A stretch of 64,000 bases of DNA from Panorpa germanica. Its lineage: Eukaryota > Arthropoda > Insecta > Mecoptera > Panorpidae. The DNA lies in assembly GCA_963678705.1 (NCBI GenBank), contig OY783208.1, positions 1,860,001 to 1,924,000 on the forward strand. Reading direction: 5' to 3'. This document shows positions 44,726 to 58,700 of the stretch, one piece after another. The translations under genes were made by a program, and so were the position numbers. Under the pieces are notes generated by a model. The model was not told the DNA's origin and did no database searches. It saw only the letters and a list, made by a program, of their open reading frames with translations. Every line of letters begins with the position of its first letter. The stretch's first letter is position 1.

Positions 44726-45363
44726 ATTTAAGATATTGTTCACACCTTAAATTAAAGTGTGTCAAACCAATCTTTAACAAATTTATAGTGGACTTTAGCA
44801 GATTTATTATTTGTTTTTATATATATTGTTCTTTCTACCTATTTCACACGACTTAAAGTATTAAATTTGGTACACAACACTTGGATGTTTTGAATATAAA
44901 GTATTATTAAACTTTCTTTATTTTTTCTAGTTACATTATCCATATATTTTTACCCTATCTTTACTTATAAGGCCGCCCCTGTTCATTCTACACGGAAAAC
45001 ACTTATACCTTTACACCATATAGATTTTTATCAACGAAACCAGAATTTCAACTCATGTTTTAATAAACCCTAATATCCGTTATCACTTCAGTAAACACTC
45101 ATTTATAATTTTCTGTATTTCCGGTCAAAATATAATAACTAAAACGTTCAGGTCACGTGTCCTCCCACTCTTCCCTGTCTGCCACCCTCGCTACCCTTAA
45201 AACATGACGTAATCAGGGATGGTTATGGACACCAATGATTATATTTACGATTTGAATAAATACGTCAACCCTTTGTGGACGCTTGATGCCCCTCTCACAC
45301 CCTCAACCCTTCCCCAGCACTCTATATTACATAACGTGGTCAAGAGCAGGGGCGGCAGTAGCA
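44726..45363. other. unassigned sequence
   Basis: The first 75 bases resemble 37275-37350. Minus-strand frames near 45245-45607 are repeat-derived. Confidence 0.3.
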
Positions 45364-45786
45364 TTATATGAATGCACAACATATTAAGTTTATTGTGTGA
45401 AAATTTGAAGTCGTTTGGAGTAAAACTGTCGGAGATATAGAGTTTTAAGTCTTCACGCGCTTTTCTCACACTTAGCTTTTTCAGAGTCGGTGTCCTCTCT
45501 AGCTCAAAATCTACTGCATCGATCCGCAATGAAATTTTGCACACTCTTTCTTTACATAAAGGCCGAGGTAACGCTGTCGAGTTTTTTGTCGAGCAGAAAC
45601 TTATCAACTAATGAAATCATTTTGGTTTTTTGATTTCAAATAATCCAGTGATGAGTTATGAGTTACTTTTTTTGTGACGTCACCGGAGTTTCGTTGTCAA
45701 TGGCTCATTTCTTGATATTTATTTATGAAAATTTCACAAAGTATTCTTTAAATGTTATTTTATCATTTAGTAATTATAGAAATAAT
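45364..45786 (+). repeat. family C repeat copy 4
   Basis: Contains the family C core, lacking the ACCTCTCTGGTCTGGTTTCG part and the last 60 bases. Confidence 0.7.
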
Positions 45787-46309
45787 AATGTCAAATGTTA
45801 AATGTGTTAAAATTTGACATGAAATTCAATTCACGCATAAAAGACAATCGTCGCTTGTGACGGGGGTAAACTTTAGTAAAAAGTATATTTTGATTAGAAA
45901 ACAGATGTACTTTTAATCGGATCTTAGACTATAATGTCTTTACCAAATGTTTAAGCGTTCAAATGATTTGTGACATTTATTTTCATGCCATCAATAAATT
46001 CGTGAGTGTATAAGTGCCCTTGCATGAAACCTAGGTCTCCCTTGGATATAAATAATTCGTTTTAATAGCATAAATGTAAACAAAGACAAAAACGAAGGTA
46101 ACAATTAAATATCATAATAAAAATTGATATTTAACATGGGTTAATTATATACCGACCCTATAAGGGTTGCACAACACAAGGGTATAGTTCACTAAACTTG
46201 ATTAATGTGACTGAAATATAGTTTTTAAGTGTTGGTTTTAACGATCCGTCAAAATTCATTATAAATTCTGTATTAGGTATAGAAAAAAAACGAAAATACT
46301 CGATTTTCT
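45787..46309. other. unassigned sequence
   Basis: Nothing recognised. Confidence 0.3.
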
Positions 46310-46605
46310 TCGTTTATATTCGAGTTTAAATAATAATATCTCGATAACGACGTGGTCAATAATGTTCATTTTTCTTTATGAGGTTTGTGACTACGATTTT
46401 TATAACATATCAAATTTTCATAAAGTTTCTGCATTACGTTTGGTATTTAAACAAACAAATGTGTATTCTCCATAAGAACCCGTGTTCTAATTACTCAATT
46501 TTGATTTCGTTTCCATTAAAAACGGCGTGGTCATTTTTAAAATAATTACGTTCATATGATTTGTATTTCACCAAAGAATAATTAAGCAAAATTCTATTAA
46601 TATTC
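46310..46605 (+). repeat. repeat, inverted partner of 12670-12925
   Basis: See 12670. This copy is directly followed by a family A element. Confidence 0.6.
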
Positions 46606-46615
46606 TGCATTGATT

Positions 46616-47232
46616 GGGCTAGTATCCTATGTCTTAATTTCTATAAAAGTGTACTACATATTGATAAAGTGGGTTACTAGAACCTCAAATGTTCAATTAT
46701 TTTTTAATAACTCTTTATATGTTAAGAGATATTAACAATTAAAAAAGTCATTTTGTCTCTTTAATTATTAAAGGGATTCAACGTTGTACACATTCCAAGT
46801 GCATGTGACAACCGCTGCCAACCTTACAGCTCATAAATCTCTGCTATATGTATTTATATATCAAAATATCAAATTGTATTTACTGCTATTTCAAGGAACA
46901 ATCAAATTCCAATATTATGTCTGCCGTAACAGGGTTAAATAAAATAAAAACTTATTATTCTTTGCCTTGACTGATTATTCGACTACCAACAGCTACAAAA
47001 AATTACCACAGTAATGACCTAATCAACAAATAACTGACGTTAAAATGCATTTCACGTCATAAAAATATGGCCGACCATTTCTAGCGCTAAAACTACAATT
47101 GAAATTTTTAATTGCTATATCTTCGTCAACATTTAGATATTTAATAAAATAGACACGCCAATACACATTTATTAACATCAAATTCAATCAAAAGTTGAAA
47201 AATCGACCACTAAAAAATGAGGACACAAGCCC
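46616..47232 (-). mobile_element. family A element, full length (reverse)
   Basis: 617 bp, from GGGCTAGTATCC to GGACACAAGCCC, with both inverted ends present. ATT flanks both sides but the duplication is not confirmed by other copies. Confidence 0.8.
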
Positions 47233-47404
47233 ATTCTCATTATTCTTTGGTTATATTTAAGAACGCATCCCAATTGATTCATTCCATCGCTAATGATATT
47301 AAAATCGCATTAATTGAAAGTAGCGAGAACTAATTCAAAAATATTTAATTAATGCTTGAATTAATGAAGTTTCTTTTTTATAAATCTCTTGATAATAGTG
47401 AACA

Positions 47405-47432
47405 ACGGCGTCGGCGTCGGCGTCGGCGTCGG
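47405..47432. repeat. GGCGTC microsatellite
   Basis: About 4.5 units of GGCGTC in an otherwise AT-rich region. Confidence 0.8.
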
Positions 47433-47570
47433 CTCTAGTCTGGTGGCTACACGAATCCAAATCTAATTAAAAATACATTATAGAGATCACTTTTATTAGA
47501 CCAAACACGCGAACTTGGTAGGCAAAACCGTTAGAAGCAGTGACGTACTACAGGACATGTTCTAACGATA

Positions 47571-48100
47571 AAAAAAGCATATTTTCGATAATGTTTTTTG
47601 ACGACACAGTTAATATATAATTATTTCAATAATTACTACATGATAAAATAACATTTAAAGAATACTTTGTGAAATTTTCATAAATAAATATCAAGAAATG
47701 AGCCATTGACAGCGAATCTTCGGTGACGTCACAAAAAAAAGTTTCATGCGGTGTCCCTCATAACTCATCACTGGATTATTTGAAATCAAAAAACCAAAAT
47801 GATTTCATTAGTTGATAAGTTTCTACAAAAAATACTCGACAGCGTTACCTCGGCATTAATGTAAAGAAAGAGTGTGCAAAATTTCAAAAGGATCGCTGCA
47901 GTAGATTTTGAGCTAGAGAGAACACAGACTCTGAAAAAGCTAAGTGTGAGAAAAACGCGTTTAAAAGTTTCAAAGAAAGACGAAACTAGAACAGAGAGGT
48001 GAAGACTTAAAACTCTATATCTCCGACAGTTTTACTCCAATCGACTTCAAATTTTCACACAATAAACTTAATATGTTGTACATTCATATAAATAAATAAA
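47571..48100 (-). repeat. family C repeat copy 5 (reverse)
   Basis: The most complete copy, 530 bp, from AAAAAAGCATATTTTCGATA to TACATTCATATAAATAAATA; useful as the family reference. Confidence 0.75.
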
Positions 48101-48109
48101 AAAAGAATG

Positions 48110-48360
48110 AAAATATGTCCACTGTTTCCAAATTAAATAAAACTATATTATATTATACTCCTCAAAATGTGACAATCAGTCAAAACGCAGTAGGATTTAT
48201 TTTTAAAAGAAGTTCAATGTCAGTTTGTCAAAAATAAAGAAGTAAAAACAATTTCTATTACTAATTGTTATTAAAAACAGCAATTTTAATTATTCCACAT
48301 TCAATCGAACTGTCAAAATTCATATTACTAACTACGCATGCGCATCAACTGAATTAACTA
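48110..48360 (+). repeat. family E repeat copy, uninterrupted
   Basis: Carries both empty sites (GTGACAATCAGTC and CAATTTTAATTATTCC) that are occupied at 1626 and 33175. Confidence 0.75.
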
Positions 48361-48467
48361 AACTAAATTAAAACACGTTGAAAACTCTTTAAAATGATGT
48401 ATGATGAGTTTATATACTTTAATGGGTTTAAGAGATATGAGCAAAATTGTAAGCGCATGTAGTGGTC

Positions 48468-48610
48468 AACTTTACAGCGGTGTAGCTCAATATCTATCAG
48501 ACAAGAAAGAATGTTGTAAACACAATTTGTAGAAAATTGAGTCCTCTATCAGATTGATAATAACTACTTTTACCGTAGGACGCACTGATAAGGAGATATA
48601 TCAAAATAAC
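48468..48610 (+). repeat. repeat, partner of 35612-35755
   Basis: See 35612. Confidence 0.65.
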
Positions 48611-49915
48611 TGTTTCTATCCGCCATTTTTTCAAGATGGCGATCTAAATCATTAAGACTGAGGCTGTAAAGCAAAATACTACACCTAATTTTGACCGTTC
48701 TAGATTATGAAACTAGTATATAATAGATTGTCCCTAATTTCAAGTGACGCTACTGTCAAAAAACAACAAAATACATAAAAACAACGAAACAAAACAAATC
48801 TAACCTAAAAAATTAGCATAACTATCATAAATCAGTTAATCAGAAAATGAATCCTTTGTGAGTGTGTTGAAGGGGTCATTGAAGGCGCATGGATGGGAAG
48901 GGGTTGATAAAGGGCTGCTGGGTGGTGTCAAGAGAGAGAACACACCTATATTACCTATAAATAAATATAGGAACAAAGTAAAATGAACAAATTATTCAAA
49001 CGATGGTTTGAAACTCACACGCAGCGTAATGATCTAGATACTGTATTATAAGGCACGGCGGACATTTAAATAATCAAAATGATTGAAATGAAATGAAGAA
49101 AGATTTGGTGTAATGTGTCAAAAAATCTGTGGAAATCGAGTTGCATGAACGAGTAGAAAATATGTAGCGATTACGATTTGAACTTCGTGCAGTGGATAAA
49201 TTTAATTTTTTATAAAAGTGCTAATAGAAATAAAGAATTTGGAAGATATTTTAAAATGTATAAAGCATCATGGTCTTCCTGGTTATTGGCAGGATTACCA
49301 AAATACATCTATACTCTATGTATAGTATAACAGCAGATTCTGCGCCGGTGTCAATGAGTTAAAATTTAAATATATCTCGCAAGGAAAGTTTCAAACTGAT
49401 GACAGCCCTTGAAGACAGGTTTGGAAAATACAGACAGTTTGCTGGAGCTTAGTATAATATTTCAATGCGGCAATTACTTGAATGTGAAAACAAATTACGT
49501 CTGCAAACAACTTTATAACTAGAACGAAAATTCTATTCCATCATGGTTCCTTTGCAAAAATTAGAATATTCAGACAATTTAGAAACTACAGGTGTTCAAG
49601 AATAATCGCTGATTCACCAATTAAACGTCAAATAATTAATGTTACTGATGCAGAAATAGCTAGTAGAAAAGTTATTACCTGTCATGCTACAAAAAATACC
49701 AATAGACAAGTAAATCAATCAATAAAGTATTGGAAATAAGAGAATTGCTCTGGGAAGACAAATTAGATTGCTGCCATAGTTATTATAATATTTGTACCAT
49801 AAAAGGATAGTGTGAATATCAACCAATATAATGTAAAATAATTTATGTTAATGAAAAACCATCAAGAAAAAGAAAATTAATTACTTTAATAAAATAAATA
49901 TATTATAAATTATTA
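48611..49915. other. unassigned sequence
   Basis: 1.3 kb with no repeat shared within the window and no convincing gene. Confidence 0.3.
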
Positions 49916-50358
49916 TAAATTTATTTATATGAATGTACAACATATTAAGTTTATTGTGTGAAAATTTGAAGTCGATTGGAGTAAAACTGTCGGAGATATA
50001 GAGTTTTAAGTCTTCACCTCTCTGGTCTGGTTTCGTCTTTCTTTGAAACTTTTAAACGCGTTTTTCTCACACTTAGCTTTTTCAGAGTCGGTGCAAAATC
50101 TACTGCACCGATCCTTTTGAAATTTTGCACACTCTTTCTTTACATAAATGCCGAGGTAACGCTGTCGAGTTTTTTTTTTGCAGAAACTTATCAACTAATG
50201 AAATCATTTTGGTTTTTAGATTTCAAATAATCCAGTGATGAGTTATGAGTTACTTTTTTGTGACGTCAGCGGAGATTCGCTGCCAATGGCTCATTTCTTG
50301 ATATTTATTTATGAAAATTTCACAAAGTATTCTTTAAATATTATTTTATCATGTAGTA
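49916..50358 (+). repeat. family C repeat copy 6
   Basis: Family core with the last part (after CATGTAGTAA) missing. Confidence 0.7.
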
Positions 50359-51130
50359 ACAAAACTGGAGACATTCGATGAAGACGAATATGTCAATATA
50401 TTGTATTTAGATCTAATAAGACAAATTCTAGTTATTATTTCATGATGTATTTTTATCGCCGTGTCGTCGTTCGGTTTATAGTCAAATAAATAAAACCAAT
50501 GGAAGAAATTAAACCAGCGATAAAAAGCAGACAGGTAGAGTGTGCACGAGGGGGGGAGGAGAGGTTAAGAAGTGGGAGGTAAAGAACAGAGAATGACTAT
50601 CAATTATTATCTACTATTTATATCTTTATAAAATTGTATAGCGACATCAAATTAATTTTTACAGTTAAAAATAATGTGAATCTGGCACAGAAGGACTAAT
50701 TTCAGCAGCAAAGGAACACAAGATCTTCGTGTGCGAATATTCGCATTGACACTTGCGTGTTAAATTATTTGTGCTATTTGCCAGTCTGTTTCCTAGATCA
50801 CCTTCAAAATCTTACATACTTTCGACGATTTATTAACAAGAAATATTATTAAAAAAAAAAAATTTCTCAGGCAATTTCTAATTGCTACGACTCCCACTCC
50901 TCCTGCCCCTCTACGCCGTAGCACAGCTACAAAATTGTGTGGTGGGGACCAGTCTATCAAACTTAAACTAGTTATCATCGTTCACTGATGGATAGGTGTC
51001 AGGAGTGACGATGTGTCGATACATCAAGAACGACTGCCTTACAATCAATTTGATTAGCGATAATTCTACCAACAGATGGTGCTGAAAACAGTGACGTATT
51101 TTAAGAGAATTATTATATTATAATCTAATA
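50359..51130. other. unassigned sequence
   Basis: Nothing recognised. Confidence 0.3.
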
Positions 51131-52137
51131 GGTTTGTGTCCTATGTCTTAATTTCTATTAAAGTGTACTATATATTGATAAAGTGGGTTTGTTAATAACT
51201 CCTTATATGTTAAGAGAATTGTTAGTACCTTTTGTTTTAATTCATTCAACTATAAAAAACCTATTTTGGGTATTGTAAAAGTGATAACTATCAATAACAA
51301 CAATTTATGAAATTTGGTTCTTGTTTAGAAATAGTATGCATAATTTTTTTTTATTGCTAATTTTCCTGGAGTATTATACCTTTTTAGAATCCTGAAAAGT
51401 TGCGCCAATTTTTAAAAAAACTTGCCATAGTAGTGTTTATACTTTTTTTTTTTACACCACGATAAGTTAAAGTGGACTGAAAGTAAAAATCTTTAAAAAT
51501 TTTAGGGAAAAAAATAATTGCCATTGATTTTTGTGTAAAAACTACTTGCATTCTGGGATTTTTAATGGTTGTGGTGGATAGCAGTACTATTTAGGTTGCT
51601 GATACAAAAAAAAAATCAGAAATATTTGTAAAATTGTGGTCATGGTAGTTAAAAACATCTTAAGGTGTTTCAATTTTCGAAAAAATTTTATTTTTTTTTC
51701 TAATTCCTAAACAAAATGAGATAATTTATTTTTCTTATTTTCTTGTGTAGTCATGACCACCCTGTGGTGCCCGCTTATCGTTGAATATTGAGACACCCTG
51801 TATATTAAAATATCAAATATTATTTACAGCTAAAGTTTCAATATTATGTCTGCCGTAACATGGTTAAATTAAATGAAAACTTATTATTCTTTGCGTACTA
51901 GATACACAGGACTACCAACAGCTACAAAACATTACCACAGTACTGACCTACTCAACAATTATGACACTACATGTTACGTCATAAATATGGCCGACATTTC
52001 TAGCGCTAAAACTACAATTCAAACTTTTAATTACTATATCTCCGTCAACATTTAGATATTTAATAAAATAGACACGCCAATACACATTTATTAACATCAA
52101 TTTCAATCAACAACTGAAAATCGACCACTAAAAAATG
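51131..52137 (-). repeat. family A copy (reverse), interrupted by family D
   Basis: End pieces 51131-51214 and 51807-52137 belong to family A in reverse orientation; about 130 bp of it between them is lost. Confidence 0.65.
51217..51805 (+). repeat. family D repeat copy 3, uninterrupted
   Basis: Matches 28246 and 35784; keeps the unoccupied SINE target TTGGGTATTGT at 51266-51276. Confidence 0.75.
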
Positions 52138-52870
52138 ATATTTGAAAGCAGAGAAGAACCTAATTGACTTTATCAATGGATCTAATTTAATCTCTTTATT
52201 TTAACAACACAATGTTTGGAATTGTATCCAGACCAAAAGTTGCTTTTTGTCCACCCAGTATATACATATATGTGCATAATACATGAATGTCTAATAGTAT
52301 CAGTAACGACTAAGCCGTTAAAGTCGTTAACACGATCGTTAACATTTTGCTGTCGTCGTTAAGAGATGTTTATTTTATTGCAACGTGCTGCGTTACCCTT
52401 TATCCGTTATTCGTTTCGTCCATCTATTGACTGGTGCCGAATTTAACATCATTTGACCTTTTTCCTTCCTTAGAGTATCAACTAGTATTGCCATCTCTTA
52501 GGAATTATAGAAAACTATATGGTTGACCATAAATCGTATTAAAAAATAACGAATTGGTTCTAACAAGGAGTTCTAAAACCTTGACGAGGTACAAAACATT
52601 TACGTAAATGGTGAAAATAATATATGTGTTTTGAAAATTACAAAAGGAGCCACACTAAAACCAGTGTAGCTCGAAAAGTTGTGGTCGGAATGTTACGACA
52701 TTTTAACACAAATCGTTTGAAGGTTAGTTCTATCTAGTGCTATAAAAATTTGATGAATTTGTCAATAATTGCGCCCTGTACAGGTCACCCTACGAACTTA
52801 TTGAGTGGTGTGGTATATTACTATTTTGTTGAAATTTGTTCTACGATAGTTCTACGATTAATAAAAACAA
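52138..52870. other. unassigned sequence
   Basis: Nothing recognised. Confidence 0.3.
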
Positions 52871-52874
52871 TTAA

Positions 52875-53643
52875 GGAGGTACAGGACGTTAATGTAAATG
52901 ATGAAAACGTCGTGAAATTTGGAGGGTCGATACAAATAGTTAAAATACATGCTGTCTCAAAATTTTAGAGACCTAGGGTTCATAGTTTTCTTTTTATACA
53001 TGATTAAAAATAGTCATTTTCCATACAAATCATAATTTTTAGCTCAATTTCACCACATAATATAACTTTTAACTATAAAAAAATGGTGACACGGCTTTCA
53101 AAAACTAGGTGTATATAAAAGAATCTTTTCTGTAACTATTGCAAAAAGAAAATTATCAAAAGGATACCTATTTACGAAAATATTTAAATAAAACCTTTAA
53201 GAAACAGTAAATGTAGGTTATAAGCTGGCAACGTTGCAAATGCCAATTTGAGCGGGAAATTCAAAATCGGAATAAATGTTATATAAAATATAACAATTTA
53301 TTTGTCAAAAAACCAAATCACGCATGCGTCAACACACGTAAATTTACAGCGTTGCCAAATTTATTATTCCTTTTTCAAAATATTTAATTTGAATTTAAAT
53401 TGAATTAATATAAATTTGATATTAATTATAGGTAATTTTTAATTTATTAAACTATTTATTTAAACTATTATTTTAAGCATAAAAAATCATTTTAACAAGC
53501 AAAAAGCAGTTTAATAGGGAATTGAAAAATTCATTTTCAAAGGTACAGTCCCAATATTTGCTCGTCCCTCATGTACTTCGTATTTTGCATTTCGTATTAC
53601 CGAGAGATAAACTTTTTGCATTGACGGTACGTCCTGTACCTCC
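52875..53643. mobile_element. TTAA-flanked inverted-repeat element, copy 2
   Basis: 769 bp, same 15-bp ends as copy 1 at 30984, TTAA at 52871-52874 and 53644-53647. It has extra AT-rich segments (about 53165-53195 and 53455-53510) absent from copy 1. Confidence 0.85.
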
Positions 53644-53647
53644 TTAA

Positions 53648-54015
53648 ATAAGGGTAGGTTTCCGAAACTTTTAAGGAAATAATTAGTTTTAAAAACTAAT
53701 TTCATTAACTTGTGCATTTGATTGAAAATTTCATGTAAGTATCTAATGTAGAAAATTATTATTTCAATTGAATATGGTTCAGAAAACATCAAGCTTTCGA
53801 TTCAAATAATACAAATAGTATGTGGAACGAAGAAATCACTAAAATCATTGACATTTTACATAAAAATAACATCACAATCATACGTTATTTCCGCTGTTCA
53901 AAACACAATGTAAGATTTGGCAACGTCGCTTGTGAAGTTAATCGACGCATGAGTAACCGCGAATATTCTAAAGGCATTATTACTATATAGTGTATAAATT
54001 TATAGTTAGAGCATA
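53648..54015. other. unassigned sequence
   Basis: Nothing recognised. Confidence 0.3.
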
Positions 54016-54888
54016 CCCAGTAAACATTTTGGAGTAAATTCTACTTAATTTCTATTACATATCATGAGTTTTTTGTCTGGAACGCGTTCGTTTTCTATTC
54101 AGTCGTTCATAGGAAAGGCCCTTTTTATGAGCTACAGAGATCGCAACGACGGTTCACTGCTGAATTAAAAGCGGAGTCGGTTTATGATTTATGACCGGAG
54201 TTATAAACTTTACACTAGCAGGGATGGCAGGGGTATAAAACTTAATGGAATTCTACTTTTTAGAGTCTGCAAAATATAAATATTTAAATGAAGATATAAA
54301 TAGATGTAATCTTTAGTATGGATCGTGATTTTTTTACTGAATATTATTCATCTTCAACAATACTCATTATATTAGTTTTTTACATTGTTTTAGTGATTCA
54401 AAAATCCACGATCGGCAGGTCTGCGTTAGGTTTAAAACCTCTGTCTTACCATCGCTGCTTAGAGTATTCGTTTAAGCACATTATATTCGGAGATTGAGGG
54501 AGACAGCGTGTGCCTATTACCATTAAAGAAATATTTGTTGAAAAAGGATAGCATATACTTTAAACATACTGTACTGAACGATATACTATACAAGTATACA
54601 AGTGTAACGGTGAAAAATATATTTTACTTGTGTAACTGCATCTCGTTTCTCTCTCACTTTGGAATAAATGAGATGAAAGTGAACTTAAAAAAAAATATAT
54701 CCATGTGTGAAAGAAACAGAAATACTTAATGAATGATGTTGGAAAAAGAGAGAATATTATTATGAAAAAATTCTAACTACTAACACAAAATCTGTGACAG
54801 GTAGAGAACTTGTAAAGCGTTAGAATAGAATTTGTACGAGTGACTCGAACATCACAAAATAGGGCACTTCACCAAATTGTTTGCTGGG
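54016..54888 (+). mobile_element. family B element, long form
   Basis: 873 bp, CCCAGTAAACATTTTGGAG to ATTGTTTGCTGGG, flanked by TA on both sides (54014-54015, 54889-54890). Confidence 0.85.
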
Positions 54889-54960
54889 TATATATATGGA
54901 GAAAGAATGCTGTGCGAGAGAGAAAGGTATATGTTTTTATTTCTTCTCTATGCTAAACTA
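54889..54960 (+). repeat. foldback arm fragment
   Basis: TATATATATGGAG...GAGAGAAAGGTATATGTTTT matches the outer arm of the element at 21382 with a small deletion. Confidence 0.6.
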
Positions 54961-55750
54961 ACATGTTTAAACAAGTGCACAATAAAAAATAAAGTCGATG
55001 CGCAGAAATAAAAAAATAAACATAGCGCGTCATTTTCAAGTCGCGCTCTTCAAGTCGAAAACGATCAAAAGTAGCTCTCTTTTAATATATTTTATAAAAA
55101 AAAAAATAACGCTAGCTGTAATTTTCTTAACACGACAAAATTTGTCATAATCTCAATGGATGATTCTAAGTTCTTCAAAAGAATCGTAAGAAAATGACCA
55201 TTGTTGTATCACAAAACATGCGATTCCGTTTCAACATAGGTCGGTTAGGGCTCGTATGTTGAAATTTAGTACCGCAAAACTTTTTCTACGTATAAACGAA
55301 ATTAATAAATATATATATTTAAATTATCAAATCGATCATAAGGAGAATAATTCTCTTAACCTTAATATACGATTCAATATGGCCGCCTGCCTCCATTTTG
55401 AATATAAATCATCCAACATTTATAAATTTGATTGTTTGTATATTTCATTGTTTACAAGTGCTATGATATTTCTGACATGTTACTTTTATTGGTGATCAGT
55501 TTTACCTTTTTAAATATTTTCGATTCCATTCCTTTCTGATGGACCCCCCCTCACCCCCTCTTCTTGTGGTTGTATTGAGTCCTAGCAAGAATATTGTAAG
55601 ATAATATGAGTATGATATGTTGGAGATATCCAGTGGTGAAGCTGGTTTACAAGTCCAAAACTGACAAATCCAAAATTCTGGGTACAAATACGCTAATATT
55701 GAAGAAAGACAGCTCCCAAAAACTCCCATTTACCAATAGAAAACACATTA
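54961..55750. other. unassigned sequence
   Basis: Contains a C/T-rich patch (55543-55565). Short open frames only. Confidence 0.3.
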
Positions 55751-58700
55751 TCTTAATATATAAAAGAAAGACGGGTTTGTTGCAACACTTATAACTCGAG
55801 ATCTGCTGAACCAATATTCATGGTTAATGATTCGTTGGATTTGTCTTCGCCCCGAATAGCATAATACATCTTAAAAACAATGAAAATTCGAAATTTAAAA
55901 AACTCGACAATGAAAACTCGATACTTAATCATTTCAATAAATGATTTGATTTATTCATTTATTTATTGAATGATTTGTTTATTTCATGTCAAACATTTGT
56001 TGTCATGACAACGGTTCAGAAATTTATTTTTTGTAAAATGTGTCAAAAGTTTAGGTACTGTTATATTTGTTTCTTTTAGACATTAATTTGTGTAAATTAT
56101 TTATTAATTATTTAATTTTTAATTTCAGAAAATAATACCTAAGATTTATTGTACAGGTTAACAAAAGTGTAAATGTCTTTTTATAGGTTATCTATAACTA
56201 TAATTTTTCTTGATAAGCTATTCATATGTAGTGCTTATATACTCTTTCAGCTATTGTCTATGTCTCGAAAGTGGTTTTTTGTGGTTTTATGCGAGTGAAC
56301 ATTCAGTATTAATATTAATAACAATGCCGCGTCCTAGAAGATCTAATCTTTCCCAGCGGAGCCGTAATGCAATTAGGCAACGGAATATCGCGAGTCAATT
56401 ATCTGATGAAGAACGAGAAATTGCACGAGAAGAGCACCGCGTTAGTAGGGAGCAAAGAAGGGCCTTAATTCGTGCTTCTCAAACACAAGAGCAAAGAGAG
56501 GTAGCCCGTGAAACGGCTAGGTTAGAAACGAGAAATCGTCGAGCTTATCGTACAGATGAACAGAGGAATAATCTTCGAAGTGCAAGAAGAAATGGTTCAA
56601 GTATTGATTTGAATCGAGCAGCGTTTCTATATGATTGCACCATCGACTACAGCTTGCATCGTTTAGTTTGCATTGGTCCAATGGACGTTGTTTGCCAGCA
56701 TTGTGGAGCATTGAGGTTTGCTGGTGAAACGCCTGGTTTGTGCTGCCTTAGTGGTAAAGTGAAATTGCCATCATTGGTCCCGCCACCAGAGCCATTGTGC
56801 TCCCTGCTTTATGGCGAAACACTAGAATCACGACATTTTCTAGCGAACACTCAAAAATACAATGTCTGTTTCCAAATGACTTCATTTGTGGCGGAAATTA
56901 TCGAAGAACACGGATATAATCCGACATTTAAGGTAATTTACGTTAAAAACTATATTTTCTATGATTGTAAAAAAAAATCTGGAATGTAGTTTGTTAGATT
57001 TCTGTATTTGTCTCTGAAATAAAAATGGCATGTTATTATTTGAAAAAAAAAAGTATTTGTAAAAAAAGTGTTTGTCAATCTAACTATAACTATGGCTTTG
57101 ACTTTACAGATTCAAGGCCAGATTTGCCATCGCATTGGATCATTGCAACCTATAGAAGATGCACAGCATAAATTCTTGCAAATATACTTCATGGGCAATA
57201 TGGAAGAACAACTTGACCGGCGTCAAGCGATCAACACAGCTACGAAAAGAGCAATTCTCCAAGATCTGCAGCAAATGCTTCATGAACATCATGCATTGGT
57301 CAGGCTGTTCAAGACTGCTTTAGAGCGCATGCCAAGTGATGACTATAAAGTTGTGATCAGAGCAGATAAAAGACCAGCTGGAACACATAAACGCACATTT
57401 AATGCTCCAACAATCGATGAAGTGGCAATCCTGATTGTTGGTGAAAACTTGGAAACACGTGATATTGTACTTACACGACGCAATACTGGGCAACTACAAA
57501 GAATATATGAAACACACCGTTCATATGACGCGTTACAATACCCGCTGATGTTTTGGCAAGGAGACGATGGATATTACTTTCATATCAAAATGATTAATCC
57601 ATTGAATGGTAAGATCAATATTGTTGTTTTCATTTAAACTTGATATACATTTTATTCTGTTTGCTTTTAGTACCCAAAAAAAGTTGTAATTTCTAATTTA
57701 GTAGAGAGTAGCTGTAAGAGTCGTTAACCTATTAGGGGTTCTAAAATACAATTTTTACTGCATTTGTTCCAGGTGAGGAAACTACCAAGACGGTTAGTTC
57801 AATGAATTATTACGCATATCGTTTGATGATTCGTGAAAATTCTGACAATTATTTGTTGCGATTTCGTCGACTGCTTCAACAATATTGCGTTGACATGTAC
57901 GTTAAAATCGAAACGGAGCGCCTGACTTTCATTCGGTTGAATCAAGTTAAATTGCGTTCAGAAGAGTATATTCATTTACGCGATGCAATTAGCACAGAAA
58001 GAGATTCAGAAAATGTTGGTCGATTGACTATTTTACCGGCGACATACACAGGCAGCCCGCGTCATTTGCATGAATATGCGCAAGATGCAATGACATATGT
58101 TCGTCATTATGGTCGGCCAGATCTATTCATTACATTTACATGTAATCGGAAATGTATAGAAATTATTCAATTGCTGCTTCCCGGACAAACATCAAGTGAT
58201 CGACACGACATCACCGCACGTGTTTTCAGGCAAAAAATTCGGTCACTAATGAATTACATTGTTAAGCAACACGTCTTTGGGAATACTCGATGCTGGATGT
58301 ATTCAATCGAATGGCAAAAACGAGGCCTACCGCATGCTCACATTCTAATTTGGTTAGTCGAAAGAATTCGACCAGATCAAATAGATGACATCATATGTGC
58401 GGAGATTCCTGCTCCTGAAACCGATCCAGACCTACATGATGTTGTAATAACGAATATGATTCATGGACCGTGTGGCACTATCAATTGCCAATCACCGTGC
58501 ATGGTCGACGGCAAGTGTTCCAAACGGTATCCACGAAAATTGACGGCAGAGACCATTACAGGCAACGATGGTTATCCATTGTATCGGCGTCGATCGCCCG
58601 ATGATAATGGTAGAACTATCACAACTAAAGTGAAAGGAAACGATTTCGTAGTTGACAACAGTTGGATTGTTCCATATTCACCACTTCTTTCCAAAACATT

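Noticed and set aside
45245..45607. 120-codon minus-strand frame
   Set aside because: Made mostly of family C repeat; other copies have stops in this frame.
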